Assembly (NCBI GenBank): GCA_014607495.2
Contig: CP053149.1
Coordinates: forward strand, 11,606,120 to 11,670,119
Direction of reading: 5' to 3'
DNA length: 64,000 nucleotides
From: Carposina sasakii
Lineage: Eukaryota > Arthropoda > Insecta > Lepidoptera > Carposinidae
Part shown: positions 1 to 11,281 of the stretch, piece after piece
Numbering within the stretch: the stretch's first letter is position 1
Layout of the letters: the number at the start of each line of letters is the position of its first letter
The notes under the pieces: generated by a model
What the model was told of the DNA's origin: nothing
Seen by the model: the letters and a program-made list of their open reading frames with translations, nothing else
Databases searched by the model: none
Translations under genes and position numbers: made by a program

Positions 1-578
1 ATTCGGTGTTTAATTCTCAGGCCAAGAAAGATGGGCGGCCAGTGTTCCCGGCCCGGTTTAATTATTAAAGCGTGGGTCTATTCGCTCTAATTTCGGGAGT
101 TTTGCATTCCCCGCGCGAACCGCGGAAGGGTCAGAGCAAAGAAAATGACATTCGTTATTCTATTACGTTAAGCAAAGGAGAGCAGAAGGAGTCCTAATTA
201 CTTTTAGACTCGGCTGCGGCTGGCACCCCAATTGGAATGAATACGAATTAAAAATCTGTTGAGGACGTGACATCTTTCTTGTTTTCGGACGCAAGTTCTA
301 TGAAGTATGACAGGATGGGACAAGACAATGTACGAGTATTTAAGCTTAACTACTTATAATCGAGTGTTACAATATGGTTAAATTGCCACTTTAGTTTAGT
401 ATCATGCTTCAAATTCTCACCCATGTAGAGAATATTAGGTATGATGTTTTTGTCTAGCTCATCTCATAATTTTTAAGGTAAGTTATTTACTAATGAGCTA
501 GGTAAGCGTATCAAAAGCTTCAGCAGAGCTGAAACTATGCATTCCACGCATGAATAATGAAACAATGAATAATTATAC
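1..578. other. unique DNA, CpG-richer left edge
   Basis: I see no gene and no repeat that recurs elsewhere in the window. Bases 1-240 are less AT-rich and contain many CpG dinucleotides and ATTA/TAAT cores (for example TTTAATTATTAAAG near 57), which would suit a regulatory element. From 240 onward it becomes ordinary AT-rich DNA. A regulatory role is inference only. Confidence 0.3.
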
Positions 579-797
579 ATAAATACATACACTGACTGTG
601 TTTCCGACATGGGATAGCCAGAACTGCAGGATCATAAAGGAGATCTTATAGCAACGTTTAGCATAGCGGGAATGATCAATGATAAGTTGGTAGATTATCA
701 CCTGAGAGAATGCCCGAGTTCCTTAGTAGACTCTTACGACATATACGGACGGAGTTGCAGCTGATGTATTTTAGTAAAGTCCCGCATTAGCACAGGA
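579..797 (-). repeat. Family B retroposon copy B1, near full length
   Basis: Family B is a dispersed repeat of about 215 bp. Read on the minus strand it contains GAGAATGCCCGAGTTCC (here 706-722 in plus sense), then CAGAACTGCAGGATCAT (620-636), and ends in a CATA/TATG-rich tail (579-592). The tetranucleotide tail suggests a retroposon, either a SINE or a LINE 3' end moved by RTE-type machinery. It is seen 14 times here in both orientations. B1 is one of the three longest copies. It has no open frame. Confidence 0.75.
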
Positions 798-855
798 GAA
801 TAATTATAATAGAAAATAAAGGAGGGAACAGCCATCTTCCTGCTATATGTATAGT

Positions 856-1112
856 ATCATCATCATTAGCCTCTTGCAGTCCACTGCTGGACGTAGTCCT
901 CCTCCAGGGCACGCCACAAGACTGCTGTGGGGGTATTTGCCCATAGTCACCACGCTGGGCAAGGCGGGTTGGTGACCGCAGTTTGCTTTGGACTATGTTG
1001 TCAACACGGGAGGCGCTGCTGCCCACCTCCCGGAAACCCTTAATCGCTTCGTACGATACCCACGAGCAGATATGGGGTGGTACGAATTCTACTCTGCCGG
1101 CATCACGCGGCC
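856..1112 (-). repeat. Family A LINE-tail repeat A1
   Basis: This is a reference copy of family A. In plus sense it starts with an (ATC)n run at 856-867, then GCAGTCCACTGCTGGACGTA, a central CCACGCTGGGCAAGG, and GGAGGCGCTGCTGCCCACCT. It ends near the GTACGAATTCTACTCTGCCG motif. Read on the minus strand it finishes in CAATAGGCTGATGATGATG-type sequence, the layout of a non-LTR retrotransposon 3' end with a trinucleotide tail. This sequence type is very common in moth genomes. An open frame across 787-1026 on the minus strand is only the repeat read in one frame. Confidence 0.8.
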
Positions 1113-3837
1113 AGTATAGTATAAGTAACTAGAATAGTGTAAAATCGACATCGTCTTCGCTTTCCATCAAAACGGTGCGCGGTGGTTTAATGATAAGATG
1201 TCAGATATTCATAAAAATATGAGTAGGTACTATCGAAAAATCCTTGATGAATACTCGAGAGACTTTCCTCAAACACCTCCAGCCGCAGCCGAGGCAAGCA
1301 GCTCACTCGGGCACTCGGGTCGGCCATTGCGCTCGCAAACGGCCCAAGTTTTCTCCTCTCGGTCGTTACGAGGCGCGAATTGCCCGCGTTACAATTACAA
1401 CGCGGGCCGCCATATTTATGCCGGCGGTAACCAAATTGCCCGATATTATTCCATCCCATTGAGTGCGAAAAGCGCAAATTAAACCGATTTTGGACGATTC
1501 GCCTGCGAGAGAGGGCGAGATATGTTCGTTGTTAGATAAGGACTCGAGAAGATTGCGTTATGAAATAAGAACGGAATTGCTCTCTTAACTGTTTCGTTTC
1601 CAGTTTACTGGATTGGGGTAAATATTTCAAGTTTGAATTTTGGCTGTTTATTGTGCTTCCATCGTGTTGGTTGCTTGATCGAAAACATAGAAAATAAGTA
1701 CCCGGGGATAGTTTATGGCACAAAAGTATAAACTATCTTAGAATAAAGCTATTTCGAGAATGAAACCATATTAAGGGCATGGAGTATAGGGGGAATTGTG
1801 TTAAAATTTGGTTAGTTCCTACACCCAGGGGAGGGACCTGCTGGAGAAAGTTATTCCAAACGTTACCTAAGAACAAGCAATCTAGGTACCTCAGAAACTT
1901 GTTAGCCTAAATTAAGGTTTATAAGTAAGGTCCCTAAAGTTTACCCAAATCGGCAATAATGTTCGAAATTTTGACCACCACTGGTTAACCGTTAATACAT
2001 AATACTGGTATAGGTGCGTAATGACAATTTTGTGGAAATTAGGCGTGGAATAATATATGTACAGTCACAAAGGGTTACAATAGCTCTCTGGCCAACATGT
2101 TGCGCCAACGTAGATACATACTTACCTACAATTAGAAATAAATTGTTTTAAATTAGTGTCGCAAACAAAATAAATATTATTTAATAAGTAAGTATACAAA
2201 TAATTGCAAACTTGTTAGACAATTAAAAATTGTATAATCGACAGTGAAGTTCCCGAGGAAATATTTCCTCAAATAGAAAACCTTAATTTAGGTAGATAAT
2301 GCGCGTCCGTTAAATTACGCGATGTACTCGTATTCTAACCGTATTGGAAATGTTTCGATACTTTTCGAACTTTGCTGTCGCTCTTGTGACTTCTTTTTAA
2401 ACCCATCTCGTGAGAACAGATATTTTATAAACCATTAGCCACCTTTAGCAATAAGGCGACAACTTGCAAACTGTATTCACCGAAGCATCTGGAAGGACCC
2501 TCGCAACTTGTCGAACAAACCGCGAAACACTAGTTAAATTTTACAACTGAGCTCCTCATCTGCCCCTCGCATTAAGGGAGGACGACATGGAGGTGGCCTA
2601 GCAATGTTAGTTCTTTGATGACAATGTCGTCGTCATACGAGTAACGGTTGGAAGTGTGGGGCCAGCGGTTGGTTTTTACTTATTTGCTTAGTCTATATTA
2701 TGTACCTACTATAAATCTGTGTAACTGCATGCAGAAGTTTTGAAATCAGGTACAGTAATATTTTTTAAAACTCTCTTTACATTGAAGTTGTGTCTAATTT
2801 TACAATCGATTCCTGTCAAAAGTTGTCCTTTTTAGTCACTCTTAAGTTGTCAGGTACTTTTTTGGTGTTTTTTAGAAAGGAATTTTAACTGGTGGATTTT
2901 GTTCGCTTCTCAGATTTTTTTAAATATTAATGAACATCAAAAGTAAAAACAAATATCTTTTTCACTTTCATTCCTCTTTGCTATAAAAATTTACGCACTA
3001 AGGTTATCATATCTTCTCTCTGCTCTTACTCCAGGCCCCTCGTATTGCCGGTTTCAGAAGAAAATGGAAAGGAACGCAAAGAGATATATCTTTTAGGGGC
3101 CTCAGATATTTCCGAAACTATATTGCCTAATGAAAGCGAACGAGGGCCGGGCGCTAACAACTAATTGGCTATTCCGAAAACTCATTTGAACGCAAAATGG
3201 ATTTCGTATTTAAATTTAAACATTCCTTAGTACAACGAAAGTTAATGCATGGGGTATTTTGGTTGCCTTACGAGTACCAGCTGGACCTGTATTTGATGGG
3301 ATGGGTACGCCTACTATGAAGTAAAGGGCATGTTCATTGAAGATTTTAGACATGTTAAGGAAAGTTATAAAATAAACTATGACACATTGACGACACACTG
3401 ACGAAAGTTCCAATATTATAGAGGGATTGTCCTATGTTTTAACGGAGAGAGTTAGATAGGAAAGACAGAATCTGTTATAACTTTTAAAAGGCAATCATTG
3501 CTATCTACGAGTATAATACAAATAATATAATTTTGTTGGGTAATTCATTTACCTACTGTGTTAGCGCTTTTTAGATACATATCGTTGTGTCAAAATCCGA
3601 TTCAATGGTTCTGCAATGCAAATGATTGCAGTGTAGTTTCATAGTAATATTCAAGCTAGAGGATTATATGTTCTGAATACAGAAACGATCTCATATCTAA
3701 TGACTGCTTTGGGATGGAAATAGGCCACGATGTTGCACTATTGGCTGATTAAAGAGAACTAACTGCAAAAAAATTCACAATAGATTAAAATATTTTTTAA
3801 TTAGGTTCCACAAGAAATGACTAAGGGAATCTTCGCA
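1113..3837. other. unique DNA without gene; CpG-rich patch at 1150-1500
   Basis: No repeat shared with the rest of the window was found. Bases 1150-1500 are clearly richer in GC and CpG (AACGCGGGCCGCCATATTT around 1400) and have overlapping open frames of 94-96 codons on both strands. Neither reads like a known protein. Open frames on both strands are expected where TA-rich stop codons are scarce, so I treat the patch as a possible regulatory island. The remainder is AT-rich. Confidence 0.3.
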
Positions 3838-4684
3838 CGTAGCTTTTTAGGGTTCCGTACCTCAAAAGGAAAAAACGGAACCCTTATAGGATCACTTTGT
3901 TGTCCGTCTGTCCGTCCGTCCGTCCGTCTGTCAAGACCCTTTTTCTCAGGAACGCGTGGAGGTATGAAGCTGAAATTTATATCAATTACTCAGGTCTACT
4001 GTCCCTTGAAGCTGTGAAAAAATCAAACTTCTAAGCCAACGCAATCAAAAGATACAGCCGTTTATGCCGCAAATTTTCGACACTTGCAAGGGAATCAAAA
4101 CCTACAGGGTGCTTCCCGTGAACTCAGAATCTTGAAATTTGGTACGAAGCAACGTCTTATAGCATAGATAAAGGAAAAATTACGAAAACCATAAATTTTT
4201 AGTTACATCACATAATATATTTTTTTTTAATAATTTTAAACTTACTACCCATTTCCTCATAAACGCGTAGAGGTATTAAATTGAAATTCATACCAAATAC
4301 TCAGGTCTATAATACCTTTAAGCTGTAGCAAAATCAAACTTCTATGTCAACGCAATCAAAAGAAACAGCAATTTAAGCTGCATATTTTGAAACTCGCAAG
4401 TACTCGCAAGGGAATCAAAACCTAAAGGGTACTTCCAGTCGACCTAGAATCTTGAAATTTGGCATGAAGCAACGTTTTATAGCACACATAAAGGAAAAAT
4501 TCCGAAAACCTTAAATTTTTAGTTACATTACAAAATATATATTTTTTAATAAATATAAACTTATTACTTTTTTCCTCATGAACGCGTAGACTCGATTGTC
4601 GTAATGAACGAACTTTGTAAACCTTGCAGGTTTGTACGGAACCCTCGGTGCGCGAGTCCGACTCGCACTTGGCCGGTTTTTTTA
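3838..4684 (+). mobile_element. Family E element with internal tandem units
   Basis: A non-coding repeat framed by AGGGTTCCGTAC (3848-3859) and the inverse GTACGGAACCCT (4636-4647). It ends at a T-run after a GCGCGAGTCCGACTCGCAC segment. Near the left end is a hairpin of GGGTTCCGT (3850-3858) with ACGGAACCC (3875-3883), followed by a (TCCG/TCTG)n microsatellite at 3903-3930. The body has two similar units and the start of a third, marked by ACGCGT at 3952, 4263 and 4582. This layout is widespread in Lepidoptera. I do not assign it to a transposon superfamily. The 66-codon frame inside is not a gene. Confidence 0.75.
3952..4590. repeat. tandem 311/319-bp units inside element E
   Basis: Two diverged copies of the same block follow each other, and a third copy is cut off after about 20 bp. 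Matching landmarks are TACTCAGGTCTA, CAATCAAAAGA, GGGAATCAAAACCTA, AATCTTGAAATTTGG, ATAAAGGAAAAATT and TAAATTTTTAGTTACAT. The ACGCGT landmarks are spaced 311 and 319 bp. Several indels separate the copies, so the duplication is not recent. Confidence 0.8.
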
Positions 4685-5032
4685 AGTAGGAGAGAATGAT
4701 TGAATGCTCTAGACAAGTGTACGTATTACGAGTACTTCTATCTATTCTTTATGTTGGTATTCTGTACTTACCTAAAAGTCTGGCTCTATCAAGTTCTTGG
4801 TCTTCATTTGAGTGAAAAATTTGCCATAATCGAACAGAATCATAATTCAGTGGTCTGCACTGTAGCTACAGTGAGTTGCAGGCTAGCGACTAATCACAGC
4901 CGTGTCCTGCATACAAACTAGCTCCATCTACGTCCCTGTAGCGCGTGTTTGTGAAATAGAATAAGCTTTGGTGGTTACTGGGGATATAATAATTTGATTA
5001 TTGTTATTTAGTAGCCTAACTAACATATAGGT
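4685..5032. other. unique AT-rich spacer
   Basis: No gene and no recognised repeat. A 73-codon frame at 4700-4921 shows no family features. Confidence 0.4.
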
Positions 5033-5268
5033 ACATACATACATATACAGTTACATATGGCTGTGTTCCCATGAGAACTGCAGGATTAAGCAGATGGAGA
5101 AGGATCCCACAGTCACGTTCAGCATATCGGGGACAGGTGAAATCATCAGTGACAAGTTGCTTGCTCATCACCTGAGAGAATGCCCAAGTTCTATAATCGA
5201 CTCTCACCACATGCACGAAAGGAGATGCAGTTAATGTATTCTGGTGTAGCCCAGTACCAGCACAGGAA
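5033..5268 (-). repeat. Family B copy B2, near full length
   Basis: Tail side CATACATACATATA at 5033-5047, then GAGAACTGCAGGATTAAG, TCATCACCTGAGAGAATGCC (5166-5185) and the far end ATGCAGTTAATGTATTCTGG. Same order and orientation as B1. Confidence 0.75.
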
Positions 5269-5307
5269 GTGATATTTAAAAAATTAACGTAATTAAAAGA
5301 TTGAACA

Positions 5308-5695
5308 TACAGGATGTTTTTTCGTGGCCACCCTTAATGAAGGATACATACTCTATACATCAAATAAAGTAAGTTTATACAAAAAAAAATGCTGGGAATT
5401 TTTTTTTTTTTTTTTGCAAAATTTTTTTTAATTACTTGATCGGGCAAAATTTATAATGTCTAGTGTTTCTGTTAGTGTTTTTATAGACAGATATTAATTA
5501 TTTCTCGTGAAAAAATCTTACTACGCGCGACTATGTGCATTTATGCAGAAAAACGCAGTCTATTTACTCAACTTTGGACCCTAATATTTTGGAAACCAGA
5601 AACTTCCCAGGTATGCTTGCATGGAGAAAAATGATCGCGATGATGAGGAGATTCCGTAGTTTTCGGGAACGTTGACGACCAAAAATCACCCTGTA
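5308..5695 (+). mobile_element. Family M1 MITE copy M1a (TA-flanked)
   Basis: 388 bp bounded by TACAGGATG on the left and CACCCTGTA on the right, so the ends are short inverted repeats of the CAGGGTG type with TA at the insertion point, as for Tc1/mariner-type elements. Inside are TCTATACATCAAATAAAGT, ATGCTGGGAA, a long T-run, TTGATCGGGC and GATGAGGAGATTCCGTAGT. It is non-coding. Two other copies (M1b, M1c) share this order. Confidence 0.8.
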
Positions 5696-8600
5696 TTTGA
5701 ACTTTTATCATAAACTTCAACACGATGAAGTCACTTTTGATTTGAAAAGTTTCTTTAAGTTTTCTGCATGCACAGTTCGTTAATAATTTAAGATGTTACG
5801 AACATGAATAATCTTAAGTTTAGTCGTAATATAATTTGCGCACAAAAACACTACCCTAACTAAAATATACCCTAGTAGGTACCTATAAATACTACTAAGA
5901 GAAAAATAAACCTGATCCAATAGCTACAAACGTAATGGACTCTCATGAAGTACCTCCTAATAAAATTTTATAAGATAGTCGAAGCGAAAATTTAACTATA
6001 AATCAAATAGTACACTTTCCCCTGGCAAATTGTGTTTTGTTTAAGTCGTGGGGTTCGCCGTACGATGGCCGGGTAGTTCGCGACATATTGTCTGAGAACT
6101 CCGACGCTTCTCCAATAAATAAGCAGGTCACATATTGAAGGGGGCAGAGGGAGAATACAATTGTAACTTTCCTACTCCCGGCTCACGAGAAGGCAAAAGT
6201 TTAAAAAATACAAGTTTCCCTGTCCTACGCACTGCTCACACGTACCGACGACGACTACATCGCCGGTGGGACTGCGATTCTACTCGCCGACAATTTTATT
6301 TCATACTTTCAATGTAAAACCATTATCGCCCCTCTCTAAAGGAAAATCGCTAAGAAATAGGTAAGGAAATTTATTATCATTGGTATGCGCTCGCCATTCC
6401 CAATGTCCATCCACTGTAACTTTAGTTGGAATAAGAATGAGAATCCATTAAATTTTCAAAGATTTAGTGCATAACAAGCAGCACTTATTGAATATCTTTA
6501 GCGACTGGGTATTCCGTCTTATATTTTGGAAGCTATTTATTATTCCGCAGGACGACATCGGAGCTCATAAAAACCATGGTGTCAAGTAATCGATCAGGAG
6601 TAAAAAGTTGTTAATCTTATTCTGGAAAAGTTCTGCTCGAGTTGCGAGTGAGTAGCGACGCAACAACCAATTAGTATGCAGAGAGGACGCACAACATTTT
6701 TTCACATTATGCTAAGTCCAAAAGAAAAACCGTCCCAAGTTTACAGAGTAAGGGGGGCACTCCAGCGATTCCCAATAATTCATTAAAGTCCGTCGTCACG
6801 GGGTACGAATTAAAATTAATGATTCGCAAGGATAGCCGCCTACCAAGCTCATTGTATTATCTAGTCACTTTTTATCCGGGGAGATAATTTAAACGTGCCA
6901 CCTAACAGGTGTCGCGTCGACTTTTCTTTGTTAGAGACTGAGACTTTAAAAGTTTCTCTATCCGTGGACGTTTGTTATTCACTTCTCGCAGAGAAAGATA
7001 GAGGTTTATTTGGACGTTAAACACGGGAAAAAGGTACGTTTCGCCGCGTTTCGGCTTAAGCTCCTCCAGTAAACCTAGATAAGATCCAATCTGTGATGTT
7101 TGGCTTCCGGATGAAGCTATTTCCTAGATAACCCGAGCGTGCGCGTATCTAATAACACGCAAACCTATAGGCAAAAAGGGAGCGTGAGAATGTTGGCGGT
7201 TATCACATCTCAACGGCGTGTATAAGAACAATTTTCACAAAAAATAAGAGTAGGTATGGCCGAAATTGGTGTCAAATATAAACAATGTTGCATTTGTGAC
7301 TAGAGAGAATGCTTTTGGACATTATTTTCGTCACATTAAAATAAACTTAATCATTAATCAACCACCGGCAGTGGGAAATTCCAATAATACGAATTTAATC
7401 AATCATAAATCAACATTCATAATTGCAAAAACACAATGAATATAATTAATAAGGAATTTATATACGGCTTACAGGATGCTATACATATACAAACCGGGCC
7501 AATTTGGGTGTAATATCTGTTGATCCCGCGGGACGCCGGCGACATTGTCGCGAAATCATTTGATGAGTATTCGGGGCTCGCGGTGCGGTGACTTGTAGGC
7601 TAAGTGCCAGGTATGATTATGGCCAGAAAATGTGCTAAGATCTTTATGAAAAGTTGGCCTATACAAAAAGCTTATCTTTTAAAAAACCCTTTTTTAAAAA
7701 AAAGCTTTTATTATTTGTTAATGAAATGAACTGATCGAATCAAATGAGCCCAAACTCGATGGAGTTGCGTCCTTTAATTAGGGTGGCCACCTTCCAGCTT
7801 CCTGTCATAATAGTTCAGTTCAGATCAGCTCTATGTCATAATAATATTGCATTGTTATCCGATTTACCTATGCATGCATACAAAATTTCGGCTCAATAGG
7901 AAACCGGGAAGTGAATCAAATTTAACTTGCAATATTTGCTTACAGACGGGGCAAGTGAAACTAAATAAAAGCTTATAATAATACAGTTGACAGTACCTAT
8001 GTGCTAACATACATATATGAATAAAATTCGTGCAAAATACATAGTTGCATTACAATTACGATAGCGTTCGATTATAAAATATAATAATTGAGTTACAATA
8101 TCTAAGTAGTCGTAGATACACCAAATGTCAAGATACAAACAACAACTTTCGATTATGTAAACCTCGCAATCTAAGTAACAGCGTATTTACACCAGCACCT
8201 CTCGGTCTACAGTCTTGTTTCCCGTTTCTCGTCACGCGCGTGGCTCAAATAAGGCTTAGGTACGCCCCACTGTCGTCCCTATCCTAGTCTAAGGCAAACT
8301 GTGGAATACCTAATGCATCTATCTTTACTCCCTTAAGATTTATGGACTGCGATGCAAAGTCTTCATAAATCTACCAACAAAAAGCTCTGCCGTGATACGT
8401 GGATTGTTTTGCCGCAGGATGTGAGGAGAATAAAATAGATGACTAATTTATTAGGTAAGTATTTTTATTTCTTGTGAGTTTAAATGGTAGGCATGTTTAT
8501 GGCAGCATCTGGCAAATTAAACCGTAGCGGCGTAGATTCAAAATGGAGAAATGTTCAAGTGCTAACTAACACCCTTATTAGTTACCAATCTCTCCTAACG

Positions 8601-9573
8601 CCACAACTAATATCAACATAAAAAAGGTACTGATTACGGACATGATGCACTTGCACATTTTTGGCATTCTTACTCAACCTTAGTTAATTAAACCAGTCTC
8701 TTCAAATCTCGTATAATTCCAATCTCTGAACCGCCATTTTGCTCTCACACTTTCCTTATTTTAGCTAATTAATATATTAATGTTTTATAACTAAGAAAGT
8801 AACTAATAACAATTTGTCGACTACCCAATTTACTGAGTTGAGCCAAAGAGACAACATGACTCGTCCCTAATAGGCTAACACAGGGAAGTTTGTGTCGTAT
8901 GTGTTTTTAGGGGAGGCGGTGTGTTGACCGGAATCTTAAATACAGGAACACAAACTTATCATTATAGTTGCTGGAGGCGCTACTTTCCTTACTTTGAAGG
9001 TCAATTTTATTCACACCTAGTGTATTAGTAAGCTTTTCGATTGCAGGTTCGTGAGTTCTTTTGGTTCGCACCGCGTAGACCTGTTAGATATAGGAAAGAT
9101 AAAAAAAAACTATTAATACAATGTCATAATTTTCCTGGAAAACTTACTTCTACGGAAAAAAGTAGCTTATATCTTTCTTTTAATATCTGTAGGTACTTAG
9201 ATATAGGTAATATCTGTCCAGCCTTTTTTCGTGAAATGACAATAGGCTTAAAAGAGTTTCCGATACCAGTATACATATAGAAGGAAATTTTAATAACGTC
9301 TCTAAAAAAGTCAATTTGTTACGTTTATATGGCGAAACGGGTTAATTTGGGTGGCATAGAGTAGGAAGTAGGTAGGATGTACTTATTACCTCAAAAGTGA
9401 AATATATCCAGGGAAACATCATGGCAATGTCAAAATATCAGAAAAATTGAATAGCTAAAAAATATAATTTACTTGAATATCTTAACTCATATTGAGTAGC
9501 CTACCACTTCCTGCATCTACAAAATTGAAACTTCTTCCCGTTTTCACCTTCGCAAAAATTTTGTAGTAAGATA
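5696..9573. other. long unique stretch without gene
   Basis: Nearly 3.9 kb with no repeat from the families defined here and no credible coding sequence. Two CpG-richer segments stand out: about 6020-6330 and 6560-7060, the latter with E-box-like and TAAT-core words. Both could be regulatory. Another sits at 7490-7610. The rest is AT-rich with GTACCTA-like words. A 79-codon frame at 9041-9280 is featureless. Confidence 0.3.
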
Positions 9574-9747
9574 TAGGGGAAGGGGGGGCACATAGGACCA
9601 TTTAAAGTATTAAATTAAATAACAAAGTATATTTAAGAGAAAATTGGTCAAATTTGGTAAATATATAAACCTCAAAGGTCAATGTATATAGAGAAAATTA
9701 ATTAGTTGCATAACTCTACAAATTTGTATTTTATAAATTAAATTTAA

Positions 9748-9818
9748 TGAAACGAAAAATAGTCCTCTCTGCCCCGTGTTTGGGGCACAGGGGACTTTGT
9801 CCGGTTCCATGTGCCCCA
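9748..9818. repeat. subterminal TIR-like motifs of the pogo element
   Basis: AGTCCTCTCTGCCCCGTG, GGGGCACAGGGGACT and CATGTGCCCCAGT occur here. The AGTCCTCTCTG word also occurs near the right end (11240-11250). These are internal copies of the end sequence, in both orientations. Confidence 0.65.
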
Positions 9819-9933
9819 GTAAAATTTTCTACAATATTAAACAAATTTAATTCAAAGACAACATATTTATTCAAAGAGTTACATTCAAAAAGTAATGTTT
9901 AAAGTAATATTGTACTTAGAAATTTTTTTTATT

Positions 9934-9999
9934 AAAGAAAAGTAATTTTGTAATTAAAGAACAGTAATTGTATAATTAAAGAAAAATAATTTTTGAATT
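9934..9999. repeat. three tandem 22-bp AT-rich units
   Basis: Units at 9934-9955, 9956-9977 and 9978-9999 each begin AAAGAA and end in AATT. They differ at a few positions. The array abuts the point where transposase similarity ends, so it may mark the deletion junction that removed the 3' half of the gene. Confidence 0.8.
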
Positions 10000-10797
10000 A
10001 AAGATGTTCTGAATCCATCCATCCACTACCATTTGCGTATCCAACCGAACCTGCTGGACTGCCTTTCATTATTGTTGGTGGCATACGTTGTCTAGGGAAG
10101 AGGATAAAAGGAGGAATATATTGTCCAGCTGCTGATATTGCGCAAGTAACAGTTACGTTAAACCACGCTCGGCACTTACAATTCGACCAACTTGTTAGCG
10201 GCCTTTCTTTGCAATAATTTTCCTAGGCTTAGGAACTGTATTTACTCCTGTCTCATCTGCATTAAATACCTGATCTGGTTGCAAAGAGTATTTATCCATC
10301 ACAGATTTTAATATGTCATAATTTTTTTTTACTTGAACACTGTTAAAGGCAGCAGCTCTAGATATACTTGTAGGCTCCGGTTCTCTTATAGATATTTGTG
10401 GATTTCGCTTGCGAAAGCCGTTTAACCAATCCTTTCCAGCAAGTCCTTTAGTTTTATTAAAAGTATGCGAAATCCCCATTTTTTCGGCAAGGTCAAAAGC
10501 TAATTTTTGAACGTCACGTGGAGTCAAGCCATAAAATTTACTCTCTAAATCTAAAATATGATCTACCAGCTCTTTTTCTTGTTCTGGTGAAAAAACTGGT
10601 TTAAAATTATCATTACGAGGGCCGCTGACAACCACATTATTTTTAAGTTGTCGTAAAAGACATGTTTTAGGGATTCCAAATCTATTGGATGCAAAATTTG
10701 CTGACATTTCTTTACATTTTACAACTGAAACTGCTTTCTCCATATCTATTTTGGTCCATTTTGGAACTGGCTTTTTCTTATTATAATTGCGCACCAT
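9998..10797 (-). pseudogene. pogo/Tigger-family transposase remnant
   Basis: Starting at the ATG at 10795-10797, the reading begins MVRNY, the usual start of this family. A pipsqueak-type helix-turn-helix (about residues 12-50) and a CENP-B/Tc5-type DNA-binding domain (about 65-130) follow. Then comes the start of the DDE nuclease fold with NADETG (about residues 179-184), the first catalytic Asp. A TAA at 10195-10197 interrupts it. The same frame continues for about 13 codons with a SAERG motif, then a one-base frameshift is needed to continue through a segment containing PPFILFPRQRMP. All similarity stops at a TAA (9998-10000), so the second and third catalytic acidic residues are missing. 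TTTCTTGCAG lies just before the ATG and could be a splice acceptor of a leader intron. DNA-binding function might survive; transposition activity would not. Confidence 0.88.
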
Positions 10798-10855
10798 CTG
10801 CAAGAAAGTTAAAATTTAAGAAACCGAATTCACAAAATCAAGGTCCAGACTATTT

Positions 10856-10914
10856 GGGGGCACATAGGACCTCTGGACCTATGTGCCCCCGAACCGTCTG
10901 GACCTTTGTGCCCC
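10856..10914. promoter_or_regulatory. internal TIR-like motifs upstream of the pogo transposase
   Basis: GGGGGCACATAGGACC (10856-10871) and GGACCTATGTGCCCCC (10875-10890) form a near-perfect palindrome with one mismatch. A third partial copy GGACCTTTGTGCCCC follows at 10900-10914. The motif is that of the transposon ends. It lies 60-120 bp upstream of the transposase ATG, so it may be a set of transposase-binding sites. That role is inferred. Confidence 0.6.
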
Positions 10915-11281
10915 AAAGACAGTAGTTACGAAAAAGAATACTAGACTAGTTTAGAAAAAAATTTAGGTTAATGCAAATATACACAAAACTATTCTAATAC
11001 GTTGTAGTTCACTCACAAAATTCATTTTTATGATAATAACTTATATTTATGTGTTATTATAAATATATGTTAATGATTTTTTTACAAACTTACCTTTAAA
11101 AACAATATTTTATCACTTTTTATATATTTATCGAAGACAACACACGTCACCTGTCACTTAATTAACAAATGGCGTCGGAACAGTGTTGCCACCATATTCG
11201 CAAATTCATTTTGGTGAGTTTGGTATGATTTAAAGCAAAAGTCCTCTCTGGCCCTCCGGTCCCCTGTGCCCCCCCTTCCCC

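Larger units (their letters stand above)
9576..11281 (-). mobile_element. pogo/Tigger-like DNA transposon, defective
   Basis: A 1,706-bp element with 24-bp terminal inverted repeats beginning GGGGAAGGGGGGGCACA (9576-9599 and 11258-11281; two mismatches). It is flanked on both sides by TA (9574-9575 and 11282-11283), the target duplication of the Tc1/mariner-pogo group. It carries a broken transposase on the minus strand and extra internal copies of the end motif. The right TA is also the left boundary of MITE M1b. The element cannot encode a complete transposase. Confidence 0.88.

Noticed and set aside
1187..1482. Overlapping 94-96 codon frames on opposite strands
   Set aside because: They coincide with a CpG-rich patch where stop codons are rare on both strands. 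No domain, signal peptide or splice context, and the peptides have low plausibility.
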